Made by a program: the position numbers and the translations under genes. From the NCBI RefSeq assembly GCF_002741055.1, contig NZ_CP016809.1, positions 5,620,501-5,684,500 on the forward strand: a stretch of DNA of 64,000 bases, given 5' to 3'. The notes under the pieces are model-generated. The model was not told where the DNA came from and did no database searches. It was given only the letters and a program-made list of their open reading frames with translations. Below, piece after piece: positions 24,205 to 31,612 of the stretch (position 1 is its first letter; each line of letters begins with the position of its first letter). Origin of the DNA: Paenibacillus ihbetae (GTDB taxonomy: Bacteria > Bacillota > Bacilli > Paenibacillales > Paenibacillaceae).

Positions 24205-24630
24205 GCAAAAAGAGCCTCCTTTCTGTTGAATGAATGTCTGTGATGTACATTCGGTAGTAATTATTGTTCAGTAGCTGACAACAATAAAATACCATTAGGT
24301 ACTGAATAATGCAAGATACTGATCAAAAAACAGCCTGGCTATGTTAAACGTCAAAAACGGTCGAACCTTTGGAAGCTTTGTTAGAAGGGAAGAAAGCCGT
24401 TTGAGCTTAAAAATGCGGGGTTAATAGAAGTTAACAGGGCATGATTTCAGACGTTCGTTGTTCCAAATCAATCATGGAGGGATGGTTGTATGTCAATCGA
24501 TCGATTTATCCTCATGAAGCTGGCGAGTTGCAGAGGGAAGACAACGAGAATGAACCTTGTCAAATTGTTTCAAATTCGAATTCAGAGAGCACAGATGGCG
24601 GAGGAGCGCCACTTGAGGTTATAATAGAAG
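24205..24630. other. Gene-free stretch with dyads upstream of padR
   Basis: GAATGT (24232-24237) and ACATTC (24247-24252) flank 9 nt, close to the ATGT/ACAT half-sites bound by PadR proteins. A second dyad, TTATTGTT (24261-24268) with AACAATAA (24280-24287), lies further upstream. From 24300 to 24630 I see no convincing gene; a short plus-strand frame there has no ribosome site and runs into a minus-strand terminator. Confidence 0.5.
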
Positions 24631-24666
24631 AAAAAAAGGGGCTACCCCTCTTAAAAGAGGGATAGC
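24631..24666 (-). terminator. Intrinsic terminator of the 79-residue protein gene
   Basis: CCCTCTT (24646-24652) pairs with AAGAGGG (24655-24661), extended by GCTA/TAGC. On the minus strand CCCC and seven Ts follow. The stop codon of the gene lies inside the hairpin. Confidence 0.75.
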
Positions 24667-24890
24667 GCAAGAGAGTCGTTTTCACTTTTGCTGTGAAGAA
24701 TTGCCTCGGATCCTTCGATCTCAATGCTGATGAGGGAGTTGAGGCATTTTTTCAGCGCTTTTTTTCCATTGCGGATTTTATTGTCAAGGGCGCTAGTCAG
24801 CAGTTTAAGCACCTTCTGTACCGGCTGCTTGCTATCTGTCGTAAAATAGACGGGAACCGGTCTGTTTTGGAACATTATCAGTGTTCTCAT
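24651..24890 (-). CDS. Small basic hypothetical protein
   Basis: A 79-residue frame from ATG 24890, preceded by GAGGTGAT. It reads MRTLIMFQNRPVPVYFTTDS, then a Lys-rich helix (QKVLKLLTSALDNKIRNGKKAL) and a short beta segment. TATAAT occurs on the minus strand near 24930 and a clean terminator ends the frame, so transcription is likely. No family is recognised. It lies just upstream of, and divergent from, the type VII-like operon. Confidence 0.5.
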   Translation of the reverse strand: MRTLIMFQNRPVPVYFTTDSKQPVQKVLKLLTSALDNKIRNGKKALKKCLNSLISIEIEGSEAILHSKSENDSLALSLF

Positions 24891-25122
24891 ATCAATCACC
24901 TCACGAAAACTTATTTCATGATATTTGCATTATAAGTTGCCAATCTTAAAATAACCTTAAATTCATAGAATTAATCAGCATCAATTTTATGAGATTGACA
25001 GTTTTGTGAACAGCGCGTTCCTGCCCCATTGGAGGCGGAAATCCATTATAATGGATACACATTTAGTTCATTGGAAGCATGCATAATCACCCAAAAATAG
25101 GAAATGGGGATTATGTCACAAA

Positions 25123-25152
25123 TTGACAGAGCGATCTCTAGAATGATATAGT
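25123..25152 (+). promoter_or_regulatory. SigA-type promoter of the type VII-like operon
   Basis: TTGACA (25123-25128), an 18-nt spacer and TATAGT (25147-25152). The start would fall near 25159. Confidence 0.7.
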
Positions 25153-25169
25153 TACAATAATGTAACTAT
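25148..25169 (+). promoter_or_regulatory. Perfect 9-bp dyad over the -10 and start site
   Basis: ATAGTTACA (25148-25156) and TGTAACTAT (25161-25169) flank ATAA and are followed by TTTTT. It covers the -10 box, so it fits a repressor operator (TACA/TGTA half-sites, as bound by BlaI/CopY-type repressors) better than a terminator. The rest of 24891-25257 shows no other clear element. Confidence 0.55.
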
Positions 25170-25257
25170 TTTTTATATCTAATGATATAGGTGTTTCGGC
25201 TTTGCGCATGGAATATTCAAAAGAATGATGTTGAATTTGAAAGGCAGGGTTGACCGG

Positions 25258-25569
25258 ATGATTCTTACCGTAATCAGCGGGCGTAACGAAGAAGAATGGT
25301 TTGATATCGATGTTCCAGACGAATGCTCCATCGATCGGCTGGTCGAGCTGCTGGGCTTGCGTTTGTTTCATGGACCGTCGGGGGACGGCATTCAATATAT
25401 ATTGGAAGCGAAGTTTCCGGAAGGCTTGTGGTTCAAGGTCGAAGGCCGTTCAAGCCTTGTCGAGGCAGGATTGAGAGAGGGTTCTTACATCCGCCTGCAG
25501 CGGGCATATTCCACCACGACGGAGGAGGCACCCGTCTATGGCAGACGATCGTTGTTTCAAGAAGGCTGA
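25258..25569 (+). CDS. esaB: EsaB/YukD-like ubiquitin-fold protein of the type VII system
   Basis: A 103-residue protein from ATG 25258. MILTVISGRNEEEWFDIDVPDE forms the first beta hairpin, then SIDRLVELLGLRL a helix, and LREGSYIRLQRAY the last strand, which is the ubiquitin-like layout of YukD/EsaB. It directly precedes the EssC ATPase gene, as these two often lie close together in Bacillus and Staphylococcus ESS loci. The C-terminal tail (about 85-103) is extra. EsaB acts as a cytosolic accessory or regulatory protein in type VIIb secretion. The ribosome site (AGGG) is weak. Confidence 0.75.
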   Translation: MILTVISGRNEEEWFDIDVPDECSIDRLVELLGLRLFHGPSGDGIQYILEAKFPEGLWFKVEGRSSLVEAGLREGSYIRLQRAYSTTTEEAPVYGRRSLFQEG

Positions 25570-25680
25570 ATTTGGGTAAATAACCCCTTGGTTTTGGATG
25601 AAACAGCCCGGATCAAAAAAAACATACATACTTAATGAACCTACCAGACCAGATGCTCTCGATTAGGAGGAAAGTGACAT

Positions 25681-28600
25681 ATGAACGTGTTATATCAACG
25701 TTCGCCGCGTATTAAACCGGCTTTACCCGATGAAGACTTGGAGATATTGAGGCCGCCTTCCGAGCCCAGCAAGCCCTCCTTCTCCTTGATCTCGATTATC
25801 ATTCCGGTCATTATGACGGCTGCGACGATCGGATTTTATATTTATATGAATATGAGCGGCAAGGTTGGAAATCCCAACTTTATGATGTTCCAGATGCTGT
25901 CCATCTTTATGATGCTGACCTCGTATACGCTGCCGTTTTTTATGTATTTAGGCAACAAGAAGACGTATCAGAAGAAGCTTGAGGAGCGCAATCAGAAGTA
26001 TCGGGCCCAGCTGGAACTCCATCGGGAAGAGCTCAAGGAGCGGCAGAAGGAGCAGGTCGAGACGCTGTTCGATATTCACGGTGATCCCGGCGTGTGCTTT
26101 CATGTTGTGAAGAACCGCAGCAGCAATTTGTGGGAGCGTTCCCCGGAGGATTCGGATTTTCTCGAAGTTTGCGCCGGCAAAGGCCAAGTGCCGTTCCGCA
26201 TCCGGGTGAAGCCGCCCCGCGCCGACGGGTATGATAAAGACCCGCTGATTGAAGCTGCCGAAAATTTGGCCTCTGAATTTCAAACCGTTGAGGATGCTTC
26301 GATCGCGCTTCCGTTATTCGAGTCCAAGGTGATCGGAATCGTAGGAGGCAGAGACCAGGTCTTGAACATGCTGAGGGTTCTTATGGCGCAGACAGCGGTA
26401 AGGCACTCTCCTGACGAAGTAAAGATTGCGGCTTTCTATGAAGAGAAGGAGTCCACCGAGTGGCAATGGCTGCGGTGGCTTCCGCATACGTGGGACGATG
26501 ACCGGTCCACCCGTTATTTGGCGGACCGCCGGAGCAGCGCTCACCAGCTTGCCGACGATATCTTCACGCAGCTGCATCGCCGCAAGAACAATCGCTCCGA
26601 ATACGGGAACAAGTCCATCGTGACTCCGGCCTATGTGGTCATATTGTCCGGCACTCACCTTATCGAGGAAGAGCCGCTTTTACCGTTGCTTATGGAGGAT
26701 GGCGAAGCCGTCGATGCGGTAACGATCGTGCTGTCCGACCGCAAGGAGAGCCTTCCGATGCACTGCCAGCTGATTGTGGAGGTGGGCCGGGACCAGGCGG
26801 ACTATACGGTAAAGAAACCGGACGGCACGGTGTCCCGTCAAGCCTTCCAGCCTCATCACATCAGCCGTGAGCAGATGGAAGCCATGGCGCGCTATATGGC
26901 GCCAATCCGGCTCAAACGCTCCTCCGCATCGGATATTCCGAGCATCCTGCCTCTGTTTGAAATGATGGACATTCAACGCATCGGGGATTTCGACGTTTAC
27001 CGTCGCTGGCAGCAAAACCGTTACCCGGACACGCTGCCTGTTCCGATGGGCGTCCGCGCCGGAGGCAAGAAGATTAATTTGAATCTTCATGATAAAATAG
27101 AGCGTCAGGGACATGGGCCCCACGGATTGATCGCCGGAACGACCGGGTCGGGGAAGAGCGAGGTCATTCAATCGATCGTCGCTTCGCTGGCTGCCGAATT
27201 CCATCCGCATGATCTTGCGTTCATGCTGATCGACTACAAGGGCGGGGGCATGTCCAATACGTTTGTGAATCTGCCGCATGTCGTGGGCACGATTACGAAT
27301 CTGGACAACAATCTGATTGAGCGGGCGAAGGTATCGCTCAAGGCCGAGCTCGTGCGGCGGCAGAAAATATTGAATGATGCTGGCAATCTCCAGCATATCG
27401 ACGAGTATTATAAACATCTCCGCAATCGTGCCGGCGAACCGCTGCCGCATTTGGTCATCATTATCGACGAATTCGCGCAATTAAAGAAGGATCAGCCCGA
27501 ATTCATGGACGAGCTGATCAGCATCGCCGCAATCGGGCGGACGCTCGGCGTCCATCTGATTCTAGCGACCCAGAAGCCGGCAGGCGTCGTGGATGACAAG
27601 ATCTGGAGTAACTCCCGGTTCCGCATCTGTCTTCGCGTTCAAAGCGAGGGAGACAGCCGGGATATGCTGAAAATTCCGAATGCTGCCTGGATCAACAAGC
27701 CGGGGCGGGGGTATTTCCAGGTCGGCAGCGACGAGGTGTTCGAGGAGATGCAATTCGCTTGGAGCGGTGCTCCTTATGTAGAGGAGATGGACTCCGATGG
27801 CGCGATCGTGATCCGTGAGGTGCGTCTGAACGGAAAAACCGAACCGCTGCTTGCTTCCGAACATAGCGTTGGAGCTCAACAGGAGCAGCCGAAGCAGCTT
27901 CAAGTGTTTATCGACCATTTGGCCCAAGTGGCCGAGCGGCAAGGAATAGAACGGCTGCAGGGCCCGTGGCTGCCGCCTCTTCCTGAGACTCTGGACCTCG
28001 ATACCGTCATGGCTGATGTGGAGGAGCCGATGCAGGGCGCAGCGATTGGCCGCAGACCGCTTGAGTCTTATGTAGGAACGGTGGACGATTTACCTAATCA
28101 ATGCCAGCGTCCGCTGGTCCTTAATTTAGAGCAGGGGCACTGGGCAGTATACGGCATGCCTGGACTCGGGAAGACGACCTTCATTCAGACGATGCTGATG
28201 TCGCTGGCCCGGCGCTATACGCCTGACGATTGGCATGGGTACGTTGTTGACATGGGCCGTATGATGCGTGACTTTACGCGCCTGCCGCATGTCGGTGCTG
28301 TCATGGCGGCAGAGGAAGAGGACCGGATTAAACGCCTGTTCCGCTATCTTGCGAAAATCGCGGGTCAGCGCAAGGATATGATCGCGGAAGCCGGGGTGAA
28401 GACCGTCGCTGCATACCGCAGAGCGTCATCCGAGCCCGTGCCTCAGCTGCTCATCGTCATCGACGGGTATTTGAATTTCCGCAATACGTATACGGAAGAG
28501 AACGATATGCTCGAGTATTTGCTGCGTGAAGGTGGCAGTCTCGGCATTACGTTCGTCATTACGGCAAATCGGGTGTCGGATATGTTCGAAAAGGTGCGAA

Positions 28601-29673
28601 GCAATATTGCTCATGCGGTTTCTTACGAATTGGCCGATCCTGCCGACTACTACTATGCGGTAGGTCGGCCGACGAAGGCGCCGAGCCAGCTGCCGCCGGG
28701 CAGGGGCCTCGTCAAAGGCCAGGTGCCGCCGCTAGAGTTCCAGACGGCACTGCCGGCTCCGGGAGAAGAGGAAGGAGATCGCTCTTCGGCGCTCCGCCAG
28801 CTCATCCGCGACATCGGGAATTCCTGGCAAGGCGAGGAAGCTCCTCCGATCGAATCCCTGCCGGAGCAGATCCCGCTCCATCAGCTGCTGAAGGTGGACG
28901 AGCCGTTCGAACGCGGCGGGATGAATCCGTATGAGGTTCCGGTCGGGGTTGCAACGGACGACTTGTCGCCGTTTAGGATCAATCTCGCGGACGGGCCGCA
29001 TTTCATCGTTGCAAGTCCGATGGAGGGCGGCAAGACGTCATTCCTGCTGAGCTGGATGCTCGCGCTTGCCTATTACACGCCACCGGAGGCTCTTGAAATA
29101 TATACCGTGGATACACGGTATGGAAGCAGCGGCCTGAGCCGGCTGAATCATCTGCCGCATGTCCGCGGTCATGCTGAGAATGAAGAGGAGCTGGCCTCCG
29201 TGATCTCCGGCCTGCATGAGCGGATTCAGGGCAGGTCCAAAGACGGCGAGGATCCGGCCATCGTGCTTCTGATCGACGATGCCGACGTGCTGAGCAAGCA
29301 GCTAAACGATTTTACTTTGAAGGATCAGTTGTCAGCCATTGTAAGGCAAGGGCGGGACCGGAACGTCCATGTTATCGTTGCCGGCGTGCCTGCTGACTTT
29401 CCGACATACGGCGTCGACTGGTTTACTGATATAAAAGCGGCGCAAAATGGATTTTTATTCGGGACCCTGGATTCGAACGATTTATCCTTCTTTAGAATTC
29501 CTTTTTCCGAATCCGCGAATAGTCCTGGAGGACTAAAGATTCTTCCTCCGGGACAAGGGTACTATGTAAAACGCAAATTTTCCAGAATAAAAGGCGCAAT
29601 TCCGTTTCATGAAGAGTGGAATGCCCAGAGATGGGTCACAGAAATTCGCGACCGATGGCATGTTGTAGTTTGA
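25681..29673 (+). CDS. essC: EssC/YukBA-type FtsK/SpoIIIE ATPase, type VII secretion motor
   Basis: A 1330-residue membrane ATPase. Two membrane segments (about 37-56 and 62-88) are followed by a coiled region and three FtsK-like ATPase modules. D1 has Walker A GTTGSGKSE (486-494) and Walker B LVIIIDEF. D2 has GMPGLGKTT (825-833) with LLIVIDGY. D3 has a degenerate SPMEGGKTS (1112-1120) with VLLIDDAD. EssC threads WXG100-type substrates through the membrane. Unlike S. aureus EssC there are no N-terminal FHA domains; the membrane segments come almost at once. GGAGG at 25666-25670 precedes the ATG. It follows esaB by 111 nt. Confidence 0.92.
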   Translation: MNVLYQRSPRIKPALPDEDLEILRPPSEPSKPSFSLISIIIPVIMTAATIGFYIYMNMSGKVGNPNFMMFQMLSIFMMLTSYTLPFFMYLGNKKTYQKKLEERNQKYRAQLELHREELKERQKEQVETLFDIHGDPGVCFHVVKNRSSNLWERSPEDSDFLEVCAGKGQVPFRIRVKPPRADGYDKDPLIEAAENLASEFQTVEDASIALPLFESKVIGIVGGRDQVLNMLRVLMAQTAVRHSPDEVKIAAFYEEKESTEWQWLRWLPHTWDDDRSTRYLADRRSSAHQLADDIFTQLHRRKNNRSEYGNKSIVTPAYVVILSGTHLIEEEPLLPLLMEDGEAVDAVTIVLSDRKESLPMHCQLIVEVGRDQADYTVKKPDGTVSRQAFQPHHISREQMEAMARYMAPIRLKRSSASDIPSILPLFEMMDIQRIGDFDVYRRWQQNRYPDTLPVPMGVRAGGKKINLNLHDKIERQGHGPHGLIAGTTGSGKSEVIQSIVASLAAEFHPHDLAFMLIDYKGGGMSNTFVNLPHVVGTITNLDNNLIERAKVSLKAELVRRQKILNDAGNLQHIDEYYKHLRNRAGEPLPHLVIIIDEFAQLKKDQPEFMDELISIAAIGRTLGVHLILATQKPAGVVDDKIWSNSRFRICLRVQSEGDSRDMLKIPNAAWINKPGRGYFQVGSDEVFEEMQFAWSGAPYVEEMDSDGAIVIREVRLNGKTEPLLASEHSVGAQQEQPKQLQVFIDHLAQVAERQGIERLQGPWLPPLPETLDLDTVMADVEEPMQGAAIGRRPLESYVGTVDDLPNQCQRPLVLNLEQGHWAVYGMPGLGKTTFIQTMLMSLARRYTPDDWHGYVVDMGRMMRDFTRLPHVGAVMAAEEEDRIKRLFRYLAKIAGQRKDMIAEAGVKTVAAYRRASSEPVPQLLIVIDGYLNFRNTYTEENDMLEYLLREGGSLGITFVITANRVSDMFEKVRSNIAHAVSYELADPADYYYAVGRPTKAPSQLPPGRGLVKGQVPPLEFQTALPAPGEEEGDRSSALRQLIRDIGNSWQGEEAPPIESLPEQIPLHQLLKVDEPFERGGMNPYEVPVGVATDDLSPFRINLADGPHFIVASPMEGGKTSFLLSWMLALAYYTPPEALEIYTVDTRYGSSGLSRLNHLPHVRGHAENEEELASVISGLHERIQGRSKDGEDPAIVLLIDDADVLSKQLNDFTLKDQLSAIVRQGRDRNVHVIVAGVPADFPTYGVDWFTDIKAAQNGFLFGTLDSNDLSFFRIPFSESANSPGGLKILPPGQGYYVKRKFSRIKGAIPFHEEWNAQRWVTEIRDRWHVVV

Positions 29674-29689
29674 GGGGAGGTGGCTCATA

Positions 29690-30496
29690 ATGTTGACAAT
29701 TCATGCTTCCAAACAAGAAACAATCACTCTGAACGACAAGGAATTCTTCTTCTTGGCTGGAATTATCGGATCGGACAGATTGCTTGGCGTTGAGGATCCC
29801 TTTGTCGGGTACTTAACCGAAGAAATCGCAGTGGAATGGGAGAATGCCAAGCAATCGCTGTTAAGCAAGCAATACTTGATACAAGAAGAGGGCGGGGAAT
29901 TGTCAATTCCTCCTGAAGTATTCTCGAGAGTTGCTATTGCGGGACTTGCGGAGCGTGCCTGCTGGTTGAAATACGAAAATCAGGGTAAGGCATTTGAAGG
30001 ATATCTGCATGTCACTGACGAACGAGTAATACAAGTGTGCAGAAGCAGTGAAGACGACCGGTGTTATATGCTTAGCGAGCTCGGGACGATTGACCAGGCT
30101 TGCGATCAGTTGGTCGAGGATCTTGCGCTCAGCGATCACAACTGGGGGGATATCCCCGCACTCCTGTTAAGCCGTAAGGAGTTCGGCGACATCTACACCT
30201 CGGCCTCCTTGCACAGCGGGGAAGAAATCGGTGATCGGCTGGCCCGGTTAACCGATGATGCCGAAGGATCGATAGCACTGGCCAAATGCATGAAGAACAA
30301 AATTTCCTCGGGGGAGCTCCAGCTGTCGATTTGGAACGGAACCAGCTGGGAAAGTCAAAATGCAGCGTTTATTGTGAATGAGTCCATGAATTGGCTTCTG
30401 CGAATGAGCCTGGAGGGAGACCAGGACTGGCTAACCGCAGCGCCAGCAACCAAAGAGCAGTTTCGTCATATGCTTCTCATGTGGCTGAAACAGTAA
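29690..30496 (+). CDS. Unrecognised 268-residue protein of the type VII-like operon
   Basis: A soluble acidic protein starting 16 nt after essC behind GGGGAGGTGG. No signal peptide or membrane segment. It opens LTIHASKQETITLNDKEFFFLAGIIG and contains a mixed alpha/beta middle (GYLHVTDERVIQVC) and a C-terminal helical part (ESMNWLLRMSL). Position and size recall EspG chaperones of ESX systems, which hold substrates in the cytosol, but I see no sequence signature to prove this. Tight spacing to essC and the following gene argues for a dedicated secretion role. Confidence 0.7.
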   Translation: MLTIHASKQETITLNDKEFFFLAGIIGSDRLLGVEDPFVGYLTEEIAVEWENAKQSLLSKQYLIQEEGGELSIPPEVFSRVAIAGLAERACWLKYENQGKAFEGYLHVTDERVIQVCRSSEDDRCYMLSELGTIDQACDQLVEDLALSDHNWGDIPALLLSRKEFGDIYTSASLHSGEEIGDRLARLTDDAEGSIALAKCMKNKISSGELQLSIWNGTSWESQNAAFIVNESMNWLLRMSLEGDQDWLTAAPATKEQFRHMLLMWLKQ

Positions 30497-30523
30497 CAGA
30501 GCCCGTATGAAAGGTGAGGACCA

Positions 30524-31030
30524 ATGCGTATTTCTGTCGAGCCGGAATCACTCCGGACGTTAAGCCGTCAGCTGCAGCTCAGCGGCGAAGAATACTTTGC
30601 GATGACGAGAAGATTGGGTCAGGCGATGAATTCGCTGATATGGGAAACTTCTCTCAAAGCGGCGGTTATCGATGAGTGGCAGTCTGCCCAGAAGCTGGGG
30701 GAGCATCTGGGAGCTCTTCTAGTTCAGCTGGGCAAGCATCTTCAAAACAAAGCGGATCAATTTCAAGAAACGGATCATCAGTACCACAGCATTTTGGAGC
30801 ATGCGATCATCACGGTGTCCCCTACGGCGCTGTTCTCGGCTTCCGGTATGGAAGACCGCGTTTCCATACTGCCCGAGCATAGCTCGGCCTCGGTCATTTC
30901 GAATCCAAGCTCGGTGGCAGCTGCTGTCGGGATGACGAGCGAGGAGAAGGGGAATTCGGTGAAGCAGGCCGCACTGGCAGGACAAAGCTGGACCTTTACG
31001 GATCCTTCTTCCCTCAGCATAGCCAATTGA
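30524..31030 (+). CDS. WXG100-like helical protein with a Ser/Ala-rich tail
   Basis: A 168-residue protein. Residues 1-95 are predicted as two long helices separated by a turn with Trp (AMNSLIWETSLKAAVIDEW), like WXG100 proteins, although the Gly of the W-x-G turn is not present. Residues 96-168 are Ser/Ala/Val-rich and probably flexible. AAGGTGAGG precedes the ATG. Between an essC-linked gene and a true WXG100 gene, it could be a secreted partner, a chaperone or a substrate. The Esx-like reading is from predicted shape only. Confidence 0.6.
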   Translation: MRISVEPESLRTLSRQLQLSGEEYFAMTRRLGQAMNSLIWETSLKAAVIDEWQSAQKLGEHLGALLVQLGKHLQNKADQFQETDHQYHSILEHAIITVSPTALFSASGMEDRVSILPEHSSASVISNPSSVAAAVGMTSEEKGNSVKQAALAGQSWTFTDPSSLSIAN

Positions 31031-31113
31031 TTTCCAAAACTTAGGACGAACGGATAAGATTAGGTTTCAACTTGGGACGTATAGGGTAACTGGAAATTAG
31101 GTCTGAGGACATT

Positions 31114-31142
31114 TTGATAATCCAAGGCCCGTAGGCTAAGAT
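31114..31142 (+). promoter_or_regulatory. SigA-type promoter of the WXG100 gene
   Basis: TTGATA (31114-31119), a 17-nt spacer and TAAGAT (31137-31142), 42 nt before the start codon. Confidence 0.7.
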
Positions 31143-31184
31143 GTCAAGTGTCACCAGAAATTGAATTTCAAGGAGGTTACATAC

Positions 31185-31460
31185 ATGGCAGGTCGTATTT
31201 TAATTACGCCAGAACAGGTAGAACAAGTAGCAAATCAATTTAAGCAGAGCGGTGAGCAAAGTCAGCAAATCGTTAACAGTCTGACCCAATCCATTAACGG
31301 AATGGAAGGACAATGGGACGGTATGACTAAGCAGCGCTTCTTCCAAGAGTTCCAGGAAGCAAGCCGTCTGATGCAATCCTTTGTTCAGACACTTGACAGC
31401 ATCAGCAACGAGCTGAAGGCGATCGCTCAGAAATTCCGTATGGCGGACGAATCTCGTTAA
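31185..31460 (+). CDS. esxA: WXG100 protein (EsxA/YukE-like)
   Basis: A 91-residue protein from ATG 31185 with AGGAGG at 31171-31176. Two helices are joined by the diagnostic turn WDG (44-46). The C-terminus holds F84-x3-D88, a form of the Y/F-x3-D/E export signal. These proteins dimerise and are the core exported substrates of type VII systems. It has its own promoter and terminator inside the operon, suggesting it is made in larger amounts than the machinery. The longer start at 31161 overlaps the ribosome site and is rejected. Confidence 0.9.
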   Translation: MAGRILITPEQVEQVANQFKQSGEQSQQIVNSLTQSINGMEGQWDGMTKQRFFQEFQEASRLMQSFVQTLDSISNELKAIAQKFRMADESR

Positions 31461-31506
31461 TCCATACAAGGATCTTTTGTTTTATAATAGATTCATAGGG
31501 CAGATA

Positions 31507-31534
31507 AACCGGGTGCCAGACAACCCGGTTTTCT
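31507..31534 (+). terminator. Terminator after esxA
   Basis: AACCGGGT (31507-31514) pairs with ACCCGGTT (31523-31530), followed by TTTC. Partial read-through into the kinase-like gene is plausible, since no strong promoter is seen between them. Confidence 0.7.
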
Positions 31535-31612
31535 TGCAATCCAGGATCTTTATATAGTGAGAGCCCGCCCCAAGAAGGCGGGTGATGGTGTTTAAGAGAG
31601 GGTGATTGTTTC

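Noticed and set aside
24441..24665. 74-residue plus-strand frame
   Set aside because: No ribosome site; its end runs through the terminator and stop of the opposite 79-residue gene.
25148..25175. Dyad read as an intrinsic terminator
   Set aside because: It overlaps the -10 box and the predicted start, so no transcript would contain the full stem; an operator is more likely.
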